Notes: generated by a model from the letters alone, not told the origin. A DNA stretch of 64,000 nt from CAIJXB01 sp964439595 (GCA_964439595.1 CAYTOK010000014.1:4133-68132), one strand, 5' to 3'; positions 43,794 through 52,750 are shown, numbered from the stretch's first letter. Numbers and translations are program-made.

Positions 43794-44807
43794 ATGAAAA
43801 ATACATCCATCTTTTTTTGCCTTACCCTCTTTGTATTTTCCTACATTGATGCTTCCCCCTCCGTCGTTATCGTAGGAGGAGGCCCTACCGGCCTTGCCTC
43901 TGCTATACAAGCTCACCTTTTAGAAGCTGAAGTAACTGTAATAGAAAAACGAAATGTCTATACCAGAAAAAATCTTCTTTTTTTGCATGAATCTTCCTTA
44001 AGTCTTCTAGAAAAGTGGCAAATTGAAGTTCCTGGCATGCTTATTCTAGATCTGAAAGGTCAAAGAAAAGGATTTGTCTTAATTAAATATTTAGAGGAAG
44101 CTCTTGCTCAAAAAGCAAGAGAGCTTGGAATCACTTTCCTCGAAGGAGAATTTGAAAATTTTGTAACAAATGAAAAAGCCTTATCTATCTTTACTTCTCA
44201 AGAGAGAATCCTTTTACCCTACGATGTAGCTATTGGCGCCGATGGAATACACAGCAGTGTGAGAGAAAAGCTTGGCATTGATTGCTTCTTACAAGGAGAA
44301 GCTATCGGAGCCATGGCCGTTATTCCAGGAATCCATCCTCCTGGCAAAGTCGATGTCGAAAGAAAAGACACAAGCGATTTTTTTGCTAAAAACATCCAAA
44401 CTCCCTCTACGAATATTATCCTAACACAAAACCACCCCGATACACCTATTTCTCAACTTTCTCAAAAAGAGCTAGTTAATTTATGTCTTATGGCTAATTG
44501 GAATGAGGAAGCATCTCTTTTAGAGCGGGACATTCTTTTACTCATTGACAATATTCCTATTAGACTTCAACAAGCGGCTAGATTCTCTGACAAAAATCAA
44601 GGGGTTCTCCTTTTAGGAGACGCAGCTGGCTGCACGAGTTTCTTTGAAGGTCAGGGCGTGAATACAGCTATGGCAACATCTGAATTTATAGCCGATTTCA
44701 TCAAAAATTTTGAAAGCAATCCGGAGTTTGCTTATGCAAACTTTGAACAGTTAATGCAAGAAACGATTGGATCTGTCATTCAAAAAAATCAATATTTATT
44801 TCATTGA
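43794..44807 (+). CDS. Exported FAD-dependent monooxygenase-like protein
   Basis: This 337-aa protein starts with a Sec-type signal (residues 1-21, ending IDASPS), followed immediately by the FAD-binding strand VVIVGGGPTGLASA. The second FAD motif IGADGIHSSVR (about 150) and the third LLGDAAGCTSFFEGQGVNTAM (about 280) are those of PHBH/UbiH-type hydroxylases. A signal on a flavoprotein of this class is unusual. There is no twin-arginine motif, so either FAD is acquired after export or the hydrophobic start is a membrane anchor. Substrate unknown. Confidence 0.85.
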   Translation: MKNTSIFFCLTLFVFSYIDASPSVVIVGGGPTGLASAIQAHLLEAEVTVIEKRNVYTRKNLLFLHESSLSLLEKWQIEVPGMLILDLKGQRKGFVLIKYLEEALAQKARELGITFLEGEFENFVTNEKALSIFTSQERILLPYDVAIGADGIHSSVREKLGIDCFLQGEAIGAMAVIPGIHPPGKVDVERKDTSDFFAKNIQTPSTNIILTQNHPDTPISQLSQKELVNLCLMANWNEEASLLERDILLLIDNIPIRLQQAARFSDKNQGVLLLGDAAGCTSFFEGQGVNTAMATSEFIADFIKNFESNPEFAYANFEQLMQETIGSVIQKNQYLFH

Positions 44808-44843
44808 CTTGCAGCAAACATATTAAGCAAATCTTGCCAAAGC

Positions 44844-45578
44844 CTAAGAGCCCCCATCTATGGTAAAAAGAGTTCCGTTAATATGTTTAGCTTTAGGAGA
44901 ACAAGTCCAAAGTACTGCTTCTGCAATATCTTGAGGTTCTGCTATTTTCTTTAAAGGATTTTTTTCTTTTAACTCCATCAGCATCTCATCAGAAAAAATT
45001 CGCCTTATCATAGGAGTTTCAACAGCTCCAGGATTAATAGCATTAATACGAATGCCATACGGCCCATATTCAACAGCTGCAATTCTAGTAAGAGCTTCTA
45101 CAGCGGCTTTACTAGCTGTATACATACTTGTAGTAGGCTCGCTAAGTTTGGTAAGATTCGTTGAGATATTAATAATAACTCCCGCTCCATTTTGGATCAT
45201 AGCCGGAATTTCATATTTCATACAAAGCCAAAGACCTTTAAGATTAGTATTCATTAAAGCGTCCCACTCTTCTTCTTTTACATCAGCAAGGGATATAAGC
45301 GTCCCCTCAATCCCAGCATTATTCAAAGCATAGTCAAGCCTCCCGAAATGTTTTTGTGTTGTCTCAACAAGAGACTTAACAGCTTTTGCTTCAGAAATAT
45401 CCGCTTTTAGAAAAAGAGCCTCCCCTCCTTTATCAGAAATTTCTTCTACCAAAAGATTCCCTACCTTTTCATTGCGACCAACTGCTACAACCTTCACTCC
45501 GTGCTGAGCAAAGAGTAAAGCTGTTGCGTGCCCTATACCAGATGTAGCTCCTGTAATCATTATAACCTTTCCCTTCAT
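44844..45578 (-). CDS. Short-chain dehydrogenase/reductase
   Basis: This 244-aa classical SDR has the TGATSGIGHATA cofactor loop, NNAGIEG, the catalytic Ser/Tyr/Lys set in the STNLTKL and MYTASKAA segments, and PGAVETP. A ribosome site (GGGAGG) precedes the ATG. An acidic/basic pattern after the second strand (VGRNEKV) suggests NADP, but this is weak. Similar to 3-oxoacyl-ACP reductase or glucose dehydrogenase-like SDRs; the substrate cannot be told. It is convergent with the FAD enzyme gene. Confidence 0.92.
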   Translation of the reverse strand: MKGKVIMITGATSGIGHATALLFAQHGVKVVAVGRNEKVGNLLVEEISDKGGEALFLKADISEAKAVKSLVETTQKHFGRLDYALNNAGIEGTLISLADVKEEEWDALMNTNLKGLWLCMKYEIPAMIQNGAGVIINISTNLTKLSEPTTSMYTASKAAVEALTRIAAVEYGPYGIRINAINPGAVETPMIRRIFSDEMLMELKEKNPLKKIAEPQDIAEAVLWTCSPKAKHINGTLFTIDGGS

Positions 45579-45767
45579 AAAATCCTCCCATCTCTAATTT
45601 TACTATTTTATGCCACAGTCTCGAAAGCAGAGTCCTGGGAAAATACAACATCGAGACCCTCTTAATGACTTTTTAAGCTAACTGCAAAAAAATATTCCTC
45701 TTTTCTATAAAACTCAGTCCTGAAATACTTCCTTCTTTGCTAAAACAAACATTAACGCGGTAAAAAA

Positions 45768-47060
45768 ATGCTACTCAAAACAGATAACCTCATCATACGT
45801 AAATTTACACTAGATGATCTACAAGACCTTTCTTGTCTACTTGGAAATACCGAAGTCATGCGTTTTTCTACACTAGGAACCTTATCTTTTCTACAAACTA
45901 AAGACTTTTTAGAAAATAAAATATTACCCCACTATAAGGAGTTTGACTTTGGTCTTTTTGCACTTATTGACACTAAAACAGCAGGGTTTATTGGACTTGC
46001 CGGCTTAGTAATGCAAAAAGTTGAAGAAGAAGAATTTGTGGAACTTGGGTATCGGCTAAATCCAAAATACTGGGGAAAAGGCCTAGCTTCCGAAGCTGCT
46101 TTAGCCCTTTCAAAATATGCATTTAACGAGCTTAAGTTAGACAATCTGATTTCCATTATTGAGCCTGCAAATGTAAAAAGTATTAATCTAGCTCTACGCA
46201 TTGGCATGAGCCCTTTGAAGACAAGCGTGTTCCACGGACGTCCTGTGCAAGTTTATTACCTTGAAAATCCGGCGCTACAAGAAATCAAAAAGGCCATGAA
46301 AAAAAACATGCACCTACATATGACCTACTTTGCTAAATGTACTCCTTCTATGGAAATCATTCCAGTTCCCGATGGCACTGTGGTGCGCTCTCAAATTCAA
46401 GACGACACCTTTAACTACGCTATTCTAGCCAAGTTTACAGAAGAAAATGCTGCTACTCGCATTGCATACATAAAGAGCCTCTTTAAAAAAAAAGGTCTTC
46501 CCTTCTCTTGGTGGATAGCAGACTCTGACTTACCACCTGACTTAGAAAAACATCTGCTTTCAGAGGGATTTACCTTCAAAGAAAAAAATATTGGCATGTA
46601 TAAACACCTTACTCACCTGCCAGAGGAAAAATCTCCTCTTATCTTCAAAAAAGTAGAGTCTCAGAAAGAGCTAAAGGCCTTTGCAGATATTATTACCTCG
46701 ATAGGAGGCAATCCTCAAGCATTTGATATCATTTATTCCCAAATCCCTCTTTCGGCCTATACAGGAAATACTCCTTTAGAACTACATCTTGGCTATATAG
46801 ACAATGTCCCTGTAGTAAGTGGTATTTTAGTTGTAGAAGACGGTGTTGCTGGTATTTATTATGTAGCCACTATTCCAACCCAACGTAAAAAAAAATTCGG
46901 GACGGCTATGATGATCCATCTTTTAGCAAATGCAAAAGCAAAACAATGCTTACTTGCTACGCTACAAGCTTCAGCTGAAGGAATATCCTTATACGAAAGG
47001 CTTGGATTTAAAAAATGCTCTACATTTTCAGAATATACACCTATCTTTAAGGAGGCCTAA
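45768..47060 (+). CDS. Double GNAT acetyltransferase
   Basis: This 430-aa protein has two GNAT domains. The first (residues 1-175) is of RimJ/RimL type: LIIRKFTLDDLQDL, then NPKYWGKGLASEAALAL with the acetyl-CoA loop. The second (about 190-430) has a degenerate front half and a clear back half with YYVATIPTQRKKKFGTAMMIHL as acetyl-CoA loop and ISLYERLGFKKC as the closing motif. Such fusions are uncommon but known. The substrate may be a protein N-terminus or a small amine. Its stop is followed after 1 bp by the csaA start, with the ribosome site AAGGAGG inside its last codons. Confidence 0.88.
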   Translation: MLLKTDNLIIRKFTLDDLQDLSCLLGNTEVMRFSTLGTLSFLQTKDFLENKILPHYKEFDFGLFALIDTKTAGFIGLAGLVMQKVEEEEFVELGYRLNPKYWGKGLASEAALALSKYAFNELKLDNLISIIEPANVKSINLALRIGMSPLKTSVFHGRPVQVYYLENPALQEIKKAMKKNMHLHMTYFAKCTPSMEIIPVPDGTVVRSQIQDDTFNYAILAKFTEENAATRIAYIKSLFKKKGLPFSWWIADSDLPPDLEKHLLSEGFTFKEKNIGMYKHLTHLPEEKSPLIFKKVESQKELKAFADIITSIGGNPQAFDIIYSQIPLSAYTGNTPLELHLGYIDNVPVVSGILVVEDGVAGIYYVATIPTQRKKKFGTAMMIHLLANAKAKQCLLATLQASAEGISLYERLGFKKCSTFSEYTPIFKEA

Positions 47061-47061
47061 T

Positions 47062-47415
47062 ATGGAAATAACGGACTCTCTTAAAAAAATCTCTTTTGCT
47101 GATTTTCTTCAGGTCGATATTCGCGTAGGAACAATAGTTAAGGTAGAGGATTATCCCGAAGCAAGAAAACCTGCCTATAAGCTAGAAATTGATTTTGGAG
47201 AGCTCGGTCGAAAACGCTCCTCAGCGCAAATTACCAAGCATTACACTAAAGAAGATCTCATAGGAAAGCAAGTCATCGCTGTTGTCAACTTTCCGCCAAA
47301 ACAAATCGGTAAATTCATGTCCGAAGTACTTACTTTAGGAGTTCCTGACAAGGACGGGTTTGTTGTTCTTCTTAATCCCACCCATAACGTGCCTAATGGA
47401 GGAAAATTATTCTAA
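47062..47415 (+). CDS. csaA: tRNA-binding domain protein CsaA
   Basis: This 117-aa protein starts at the ATG at 47062 with AAGGAGG upstream; an apparent 44-codon upstream extension lies inside the acetyltransferase gene and is not coding. The whole protein is one OB-fold tRNA-binding domain (DIRVGTIVKVEDYPEARKPAYKL, then SAQIT and GVPDKDGFVVLL), typical of CsaA, a homodimeric tRNA-binding protein described as a chaperone-like factor. It is followed by a strong terminator. Confidence 0.93.
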   Translation: MEITDSLKKISFADFLQVDIRVGTIVKVEDYPEARKPAYKLEIDFGELGRKRSSAQITKHYTKEDLIGKQVIAVVNFPPKQIGKFMSEVLTLGVPDKDGFVVLLNPTHNVPNGGKLF

Positions 47416-47416
47416 A

Positions 47417-47451
47417 AGAAAAAAGGCAGAAGAAAATCTCCTGCCTTTTTG
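47417..47451. terminator. Bidirectional rho-independent terminator between csaA and the GH5 gene
   Basis: AAAAAGGCAG and CTGCCTTTTT flank a loop of about 11 bases. T-runs exist in both directions, so it can serve the convergent csaA and GH5 genes. Confidence 0.9.
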
Positions 47452-47457
47452 TACCTT

Positions 47458-49428
47458 CTACTCAGAAAGAGGAGTAAGAAAAGGTTGAAAGCCATTTTCA
47501 AATTGATAAGAAGGCGTAGGCGTAGTGCCGTTATACGTAGGAGTTAAATTTAACGAGTAATCCACATTAAATGACCCTCCAGACCACCCTGTCCAGCCTA
47601 CAAAACCTCCGGAACCTGTGTCAGGATTTTGATTAATAGCCTCCAGTATATTATAAACGCACTGGGCACAGTTTGCATTAGCAATCCCGTTTAATTCAGT
47701 TAATATACCTTTGAGGTTATTAGCCTGAAGCCACGAGACAAAAGCGCTAACGTTTTCAATAGAAACGACATTTGCTGCGTTTACACAGTTAGACTCCCCG
47801 ACTCCACAACCAGTTGTTGGAGCATCGCCCCCTTCTCCAGTAAAATATTCATGCACATTAATCATGTACTTATTAGCAGAATCTTGAACTCCCGTCGTTC
47901 CATTATAGGGAATAAACACTTCGGAATTGGGAGTCCCATATGAAGAAACCAAACCTTCCCAATTTGCCATACAACTATAAGAGTTCCCTTCTAAAAGAAC
48001 CCAATGATATACCCCGCTAGCCGCTGTTTCAGCGTTACGAATAGCCGCAATAGCAGTATTATAATTGCTTAAAACAAGTTCTGTAGCCATATCATTTGGC
48101 TCATTCATTAAGTCAAACATCACAAGAGGATTATCTGCAAACTCTGTAGCAATTGAGGCCCACGCAATAGCGTACTGATCTGCCGTTGGACCATTAGTTA
48201 CAGTGGGATCACTTGACCCTATAATATAGTTAGGACCTGAAATTACAGTTGGATCAGCTTGATTATATCTCATATAATTATGCATATCAATTAAAACCGT
48301 GAGCCCACCAGCAGCAAGATCCCTTACTAAATTTGCATAAATCAGGGCATCTCCCTGGCTAAAATCTATACCAGTTCCAAGAGGAGTATCCCCTTGCAAA
48401 TACTCCCAACGTACAGGTAGTCGTATTGTATTAGCTCCTTGATTTGCAAAATAAACCGCATCACAGGCGCATGGAGGAGTAAAACTCGCAAAATCACAGC
48501 CAGCTAAGTTAACGCCCCTATAAGGAATAGATCCATACGTCTGGGGAGTAGGGATTGTCGTCCCAAGAGGACAAGGAGGATTTGTTGACGTATAGCCTAT
48601 ATTATATACATTGGATGTACTACTTAATGTAGCAGTAGCATTCCCATCATACTGGTTAGAAACGGTAAACCCGGCATTTGTACAGGTTACACCAAAGTCC
48701 CCCATAGCCGTGCATGTAGAACATGAAGCTTTTCCTTCGTCGTCATAGGAAACATCCCCACACACATTATATTGTAAATTAATCCAGCCTCCATTTGCGC
48801 CAACAGTCACAAATTGCTGCGCTCCTGGGGCTAAAGTTGTATAACATGATCCATTGCAAAAAGAACTCGCATCAGACGAAGCCCCCGTAAAAACAAATGT
48901 ATAATCAGTTGTATTTTCAATGCCAAAATTCAAGTCTTGAACCGTAGGAATAAACGTAATAGGATAATATCCATTTACAGCCGTTCCAACTGTTGCAGTT
49001 CCTCCTCCAACAGAGCTAACGGTCACTCCTGATGAAGTAAACGTTAACCCCACATATCCGTTATTTGTAATGCAAGAAGCGTCACCTGAAGAATTATACG
49101 TAACACCGGAGCAAACATCATACTGAAGATAAACCCAACCTCCACTTGGAACTGTAACAGCTTGCTGCGCATTTGAAGAAAGTGCAGTGTAACAGCTGGC
49201 TCCTGTAGTGCTAGAACAGCCATCTACACAATAAGCTCCCCCTCCGGTATACCCTGATAAGACATAGATATAGGATACATTTGCATTCGTAATCCCTACA
49301 CAAACGTTTGATGTTGTAGCAGCGAAAGAAGTCGAAGCTGCATGGCTATTCCTCTTTATCGCAAAAGAAGAAGGTATATATAAGTATGTACTTACAAAGG
49401 CGCACAAAAAAAACTTAATCCATGACAT
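47458..49428 (-). CDS. Secreted GH5-type glycosidase (putative endoglucanase) with two N-terminal repeat domains
   Basis: I start this 656-aa protein at the ATG at 49428, giving MSWIKFFLCAFVSTYLYIPSS, a good Sec signal; the frame is open for 57 more codons upstream but those lack signal-like character. Two related Cys-rich beta domains follow (about 40-160 and 165-270), sharing CYTxL(S/A), AQQ-x-VTV and GGW(V/I)-x-LQY(D/N)VC. The catalytic domain spans about 300-650. GVNLAGCDF and NTIRLPVRWEYL open the barrel, DMHNYMRY is strand 3-like, FDLMNEPN holds the acid/base Glu443, and ILTELNG holds the probable nucleophile Glu578. Family 5 enzymes cut beta-1,4-glucans; in an intracellular bacterium the likely targets are host or environmental cellulose (amoeba cyst wall, for example). 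The nucleophile motif TELNG differs slightly from the usual (G/T)E(F/W)G. Confidence 0.88.
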   Translation of the reverse strand: MSWIKFFLCAFVSTYLYIPSSFAIKRNSHAASTSFAATTSNVCVGITNANVSYIYVLSGYTGGGAYCVDGCSSTTGASCYTALSSNAQQAVTVPSGGWVYLQYDVCSGVTYNSSGDASCITNNGYVGLTFTSSGVTVSSVGGGTATVGTAVNGYYPITFIPTVQDLNFGIENTTDYTFVFTGASSDASSFCNGSCYTTLAPGAQQFVTVGANGGWINLQYNVCGDVSYDDEGKASCSTCTAMGDFGVTCTNAGFTVSNQYDGNATATLSSTSNVYNIGYTSTNPPCPLGTTIPTPQTYGSIPYRGVNLAGCDFASFTPPCACDAVYFANQGANTIRLPVRWEYLQGDTPLGTGIDFSQGDALIYANLVRDLAAGGLTVLIDMHNYMRYNQADPTVISGPNYIIGSSDPTVTNGPTADQYAIAWASIATEFADNPLVMFDLMNEPNDMATELVLSNYNTAIAAIRNAETAASGVYHWVLLEGNSYSCMANWEGLVSSYGTPNSEVFIPYNGTTGVQDSANKYMINVHEYFTGEGGDAPTTGCGVGESNCVNAANVVSIENVSAFVSWLQANNLKGILTELNGIANANCAQCVYNILEAINQNPDTGSGGFVGWTGWSGGSFNVDYSLNLTPTYNGTTPTPSYQFENGFQPFLTPLSE

Positions 49429-49510
49429 AGGACCCCCAATAAAAGTTATAGAAAAAAAAACACTATACCAAATAGGATGGGAAAAAACATCTTTTTTTAA
49501 GGAGCAAGAA

Positions 49511-50581
49511 GTGAAAAAAAAATTACCACACCTCATATGCAGTTTAGTTTTGCCGTCTTTTATATATGGAGACATAAGCTCCACCACCCCGGCCTCCAAA
49601 CTAAAAGAGAGCCCTAGTTATTTCGTTGACGCTTCTTTTATTTATTGGTATGCAAAAGAAGACGGACTCAACATCGCTGAAAGCGCTGTTGTTTCTACAG
49701 CAGGACATACCTTTTTATCTGCTGATGGAAAAGTCTTGCAGCAATCATTTTCTTACAATCCAGGATTCAAAGTTGGAGGAGGCTTAAAGCAAGACAACTG
49801 GAATCTTCTGACAGAATACACCTGGCTTCGTGGAAATAATAAAACAAGCAAACACGCACCAAAAAACCATAGTGCAACGTCAGGAGTCGGCGCATGGAAT
49901 ATCGATGATTGGTTTTTACAAACAACAACATTTGGACAGTCTCCTACAGGATCACATATTTCTTCCAAGTGGCATCTTGGACTTGACATCGTAGACTTGC
50001 TTGCAGGAGCTTCTATATATGAAAATAAAGCAGTAAAAGCTTCTGCAGCTGTTGGGCTACGCACTACATGGATTCGTCAAAAAATGGATATTTCTTTAAC
50101 ACAAACTCTCGCTTCAGTGGTCAATCCCTTTCTACCAGACCAACCTATTAAATCTCATACTAGATCCCGTTCTTGGGGGATTGGGCCAAAAATGGGACTG
50201 GATTTACAATATCTGCTACCTGTAGGGTTTCGATTTGAAGGGAGCTTAGCAACAAGTCTTCTCTATACACAATTTTCCTCTATTAAACACCACGAAAACG
50301 CAGAATCAACTCTTGCTCTAAATAAAAAGGGAATTTCAACAAAACTTGGTAATTACAGCTCTGTAAGACCTGTTTTAGAAATGAAACTAGGAACAGGTTG
50401 GCATATTGATTTTTCTGAAAATAAATACGCTTTCGATCTCAAAGCCAGTTATGATTTTTCTATTTTTTGGGGACAAAATGTGATGCGTAAAATGCTTGAC
50501 GAATTTTGGGCAGGCACAGATGCTTCGGCGGGAGATTTATACTTACAAGGATTGACCCTTTCAGCTTGTTTTAAATTCTAA
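49511..50581 (+). CDS. MOMP-like outer-membrane beta-barrel protein
   Basis: This 356-aa protein starts at a GTG with AAGGAG 7 bases upstream. A signal peptide (KKKLPHLICSLVLPSFIYG) is followed by YFVDASFIYWYAKEDGL, the opening pattern of the large MOMP-like family in environmental chlamydiae and some Legionella. The rest alternates aromatic-ended strands (WNLLTEYTWLRG, WHLGLDIVDLLAGAS, YLPVGFRFEGSLATSLLYTQF) and ends in a terminal phenylalanine (ACFKF), the signal for barrel insertion. It likely forms a porin or adhesin. It is transcribed away from the GH5 gene across an 82-bp gap, so the two may share a control region. A strong terminator follows. Confidence 0.88.
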   Translation: MKKKLPHLICSLVLPSFIYGDISSTTPASKLKESPSYFVDASFIYWYAKEDGLNIAESAVVSTAGHTFLSADGKVLQQSFSYNPGFKVGGGLKQDNWNLLTEYTWLRGNNKTSKHAPKNHSATSGVGAWNIDDWFLQTTTFGQSPTGSHISSKWHLGLDIVDLLAGASIYENKAVKASAAVGLRTTWIRQKMDISLTQTLASVVNPFLPDQPIKSHTRSRSWGIGPKMGLDLQYLLPVGFRFEGSLATSLLYTQFSSIKHHENAESTLALNKKGISTKLGNYSSVRPVLEMKLGTGWHIDFSENKYAFDLKASYDFSIFWGQNVMRKMLDEFWAGTDASAGDLYLQGLTLSACFKF

Positions 50582-50611
50582 AAATACTAAAAGACTACAA
50601 AAAATCTTATC

Positions 50612-50653
50612 AAAGTAACAAGCCCTAGAAAAACTTTAGGGCTTGTTACTTTT
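50612..50653 (+). terminator. Rho-independent terminator of the MOMP-like gene
   Basis: AAAGTAACAAGCCCTA and TAGGGCTTGTTACTTTT form a 15-bp perfect stem with an 8-10 base A-rich loop and a T-run. Confidence 0.93.
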
Positions 50654-50869
50654 CTTACAGCTTGAATAGAGATTGCTTTACTATACTAGGATCATTGAGA
50701 TCCTCCCGCTCGCTTAAAAACAGGAAATTCCTACAGCCTCAAACCAAGGTTAGAGTGATGGCTTCAGTAGATTCTTCTCGTGAATTACCTTTAGGCCTAG
50801 GAATTTTTCAACCTTTCTAATAAATATAAGTGAAAAACCGCTAGATTTGGTGGGTTCGTGAAATTAACC
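50654..50869. other. Gene-free stretch with small hairpins
   Basis: No convincing gene. A TATACT hexamer at 50682 is followed by AGGATC-attg-AGATCCT-type and AGGAAATTCCT palindromes. A 20-codon frame, MASVDSSRELPLGLGIFQPF, starts at the ATG near 50758; it is too short to support. A small RNA or the tail of a lost gene are both possible. Confidence 0.3.
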
Positions 50870-50903
50870 AAAAAAAAACCCCTAGAGATTTAGTCTAGGG
50901 GTA
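50870..50903 (-). terminator. Terminator of the tRNA-Ser gene
   Basis: CCCCTAGA-gatttag-TCTAGGGG (50881-50903) is a perfect 8-bp stem; on the minus strand it is followed by a run of T (A-run at 50870-50878 on +). Confidence 0.9.
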
Positions 50904-50910
50904 AAGTTCG

Positions 50911-50995
50911 GAGGGGGTGGGATTCGAACCCACGAAACGTTTTCACGTTTACACGCTTTCCAAGCGGGCTCCATCGGCCACTCGAACACCCCTCC
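50911..50995 (-). tRNA. tRNA-Ser (anticodon GGA)
   Basis: Read on the minus strand, GGAGGGG opens the acceptor stem and pairs with CCCCTCC before the G discriminator. The D-arm, an anticodon stem-loop CTTGGAAAG with GGA, a long variable arm (AAACGTGAAAACGTTT) and the T-arm GTGGGTTCGAATCCCAC are all present. The long variable arm and the GGA anticodon define a class II serine tRNA reading UCC/UCU. CCA is not encoded. Confidence 0.97.
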
Positions 50996-51011
50996 AGAAA
51001 ATTCTGTCCAA

Positions 51012-51041
51012 ATCTTACCCTATTTAAATGATAATACTCAA
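51012..51041 (-). promoter_or_regulatory. Promoter of tRNA-Ser
   Basis: On the minus strand, TTGAGT (51041-51036) and TAAGAT (51017-51012) are 18 bp apart, with the -10 element 16 bases from the first tRNA base. Confidence 0.65.
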
Positions 51042-51134
51042 GCCTTTTGCACGTTTTCTCTTGCAAAAATTCCAAATTAAGGTAAAAAATGGAAGACATA
51101 TAAATATATTATTTTTTATTTCAAGGCTGAAATC

Positions 51135-52004
51135 ATGCGTGTTTTTTTTATTTTAGTGGGATTTATAGGAGTTTTTTTAACTTCATGTCAGAACTCTTCA
51201 CCAACTCACGCAGATGTTCTTGTAAGCATCCCTCCCTACATCTATTTTGTTAATGAGCTTACAGAAGGAGAGCTTACCACCATTTCCCTTGTTCCTCCAG
51301 AATCTAACCCTCACCTTTACGAACCTTCACCAAAACAAGTAGCGCTGGCCAAAACAGCCAAAGTCTGGGTTCGAATCAATGAGGGATTCGAGCAAAAAAT
51401 AGCGAAATCCTTTCAAGAGCAAAATCCAAATCTTGTTATGACCAATTTAGCAAAAGAACTAAAGCTCCCTCATCTACCTCACGAAGGCACCTGCAAGCAC
51501 GACCACGGAGACCTTGAAAGTGTCGATTTACATTTCTGGCTCAGTTTACGCCTCGCTAAAAACCAAGCAGAGCTCATCGCAAAAGCTCTTCTTCAAGCTT
51601 TCCCAGAAAGAAATAAACAAATAGAAAGGACGTTACCCTTACTCGTAAAAAAGTTAGAAGAAGCTGATTCTTTTATCACCAAAGAATTAGCCCCTTATTC
51701 AGAAGAAACCATCCTGGTTTCTCATCCAGCTTTTGGTTATTTTTGCTATGACTACAATCTAAAACAGCTCTCCATTGAGTGCGAGGGGAAAGACCCTCTG
51801 CCAAAGCAAATTTCCTTTATTTTACACTCCATTCATTCCACTAAAATTCGCACTATTCTTACGCAAACACAGTATAATAATAAGGGAGCGAAATTAATAG
51901 CAGAAGCGCTCCATAGAAAAACGCACGAGGTAGACCCCTATAGCGCAAACTACCTAAAAAATTTGCTACACATTGCACACATTATAGCAGAGCCTTCCTC
52001 ATGA
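51135..52004 (+). CDS. Zn/Mn ABC transporter substrate-binding lipoprotein (TroA/ZnuA type)
   Basis: This 289-aa protein has a lipoprotein signal ending FLTSC (cysteine at about residue 19). The metal-binding pattern of cluster A-I proteins is present: PHLYEPSP (first His), a His-rich CKHDHGD loop followed by VDLHFW (second His), and VSHPAFGYF (third His), with a terminal Asp/Glu region. It captures zinc or manganese outside the inner membrane and delivers it to the permease encoded two genes on. The 3' end overlaps the ATPase gene by 4 bp. The three-gene transporter next to rplU-rpmA-obgE is the chlamydial arrangement. Confidence 0.93.
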   Translation: MRVFFILVGFIGVFLTSCQNSSPTHADVLVSIPPYIYFVNELTEGELTTISLVPPESNPHLYEPSPKQVALAKTAKVWVRINEGFEQKIAKSFQEQNPNLVMTNLAKELKLPHLPHEGTCKHDHGDLESVDLHFWLSLRLAKNQAELIAKALLQAFPERNKQIERTLPLLVKKLEEADSFITKELAPYSEETILVSHPAFGYFCYDYNLKQLSIECEGKDPLPKQISFILHSIHSTKIRTILTQTQYNNKGAKLIAEALHRKTHEVDPYSANYLKNLLHIAHIIAEPSS

Positions 52005-52750
52005 CAACTTCCTCCCCTGCAATCTTACTAGATAACGTTTCTTTTTCGTACGAGAAAACAACAATCCTCTCCCGTGTCACTCTTTCCATCAAGCAAGGAG
52101 AGTTTATCGGTATTTTTGGCCCTAACGGAGGAGGAAAAACCACACTTCTTAAAATCCTTATGGGATTTTTAGCTCAAGATGAAGGAAACATTTCTGTCCT
52201 AGGAACATCACCCAAAAAAGCAAGGCCTCAAATAGGATATGTTCCCCAAATCACAAAATTAGATAAGCAATTTCCTGTTACAGCAGAAGAAGTTGTACAG
52301 ATGGGATGCCTTTCTCAAGCAAATTTTCTAGGAAAACTCAATAATTCCACTAAAAAAAAAGCGTTAGACGCGTTAGAAAAAGTAGGCATGCTTGATAAAA
52401 AAGACGTTTCCTTTGGAAAGCTCTCCGGGGGGCAAGCTCAAAGAGTTCTTATAGCAAGGGCCTTAGCATCAGACCCTAAAATTCTTTTATTAGATGAGCC
52501 GACAGCAAGCGTGGACCCCATAGCAGAAGAAGAAATACTTTTGCTTCTAGCTTCCTTAAAAGGAAGCATGACTATTTTAATGGTAACCCATGATTTACAA
52601 ACCATTTTAAAAGATGTCGAAAAACTCCTTTGTGTTCATAGAGACATCCACTGTCTTTTGCCCTCTGAAGTTTGTGAGCATTTTGGACTTGGCCTCTACC
52701 ACTCCCCTATCATAAAAAAATCACTATACAAAATAAGCGAGGCTCCTTGA
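52001..52750 (+). CDS. Zn/Mn ABC transporter ATP-binding protein
   Basis: This 249-aa ABC ATPase has Walker A GPNGGGKTTLLK, the Q-loop near YVPQ, the ABC signature KLSGGQAQRVLIARAL, Walker B ILLLDEPTASVD and the H-loop VTHD. It energises the metal importer formed with the flanking binding protein and permease. It overlaps both neighbours by 4 bp. Confidence 0.95.
   Translation: MTTSSPAILLDNVSFSYEKTTILSRVTLSIKQGEFIGIFGPNGGGKTTLLKILMGFLAQDEGNISVLGTSPKKARPQIGYVPQITKLDKQFPVTAEEVVQMGCLSQANFLGKLNNSTKKKALDALEKVGMLDKKDVSFGKLSGGQAQRVLIARALASDPKILLLDEPTASVDPIAEEEILLLLASLKGSMTILMVTHDLQTILKDVEKLLCVHRDIHCLLPSEVCEHFGLGLYHSPIIKKSLYKISEAP

Noticed and set aside
46930..47061. 44-codon N-terminal extension of CsaA
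   Set aside because: It overlaps the acetyltransferase gene; the ATG at 47062 has a strong ribosome site and gives the normal CsaA length.
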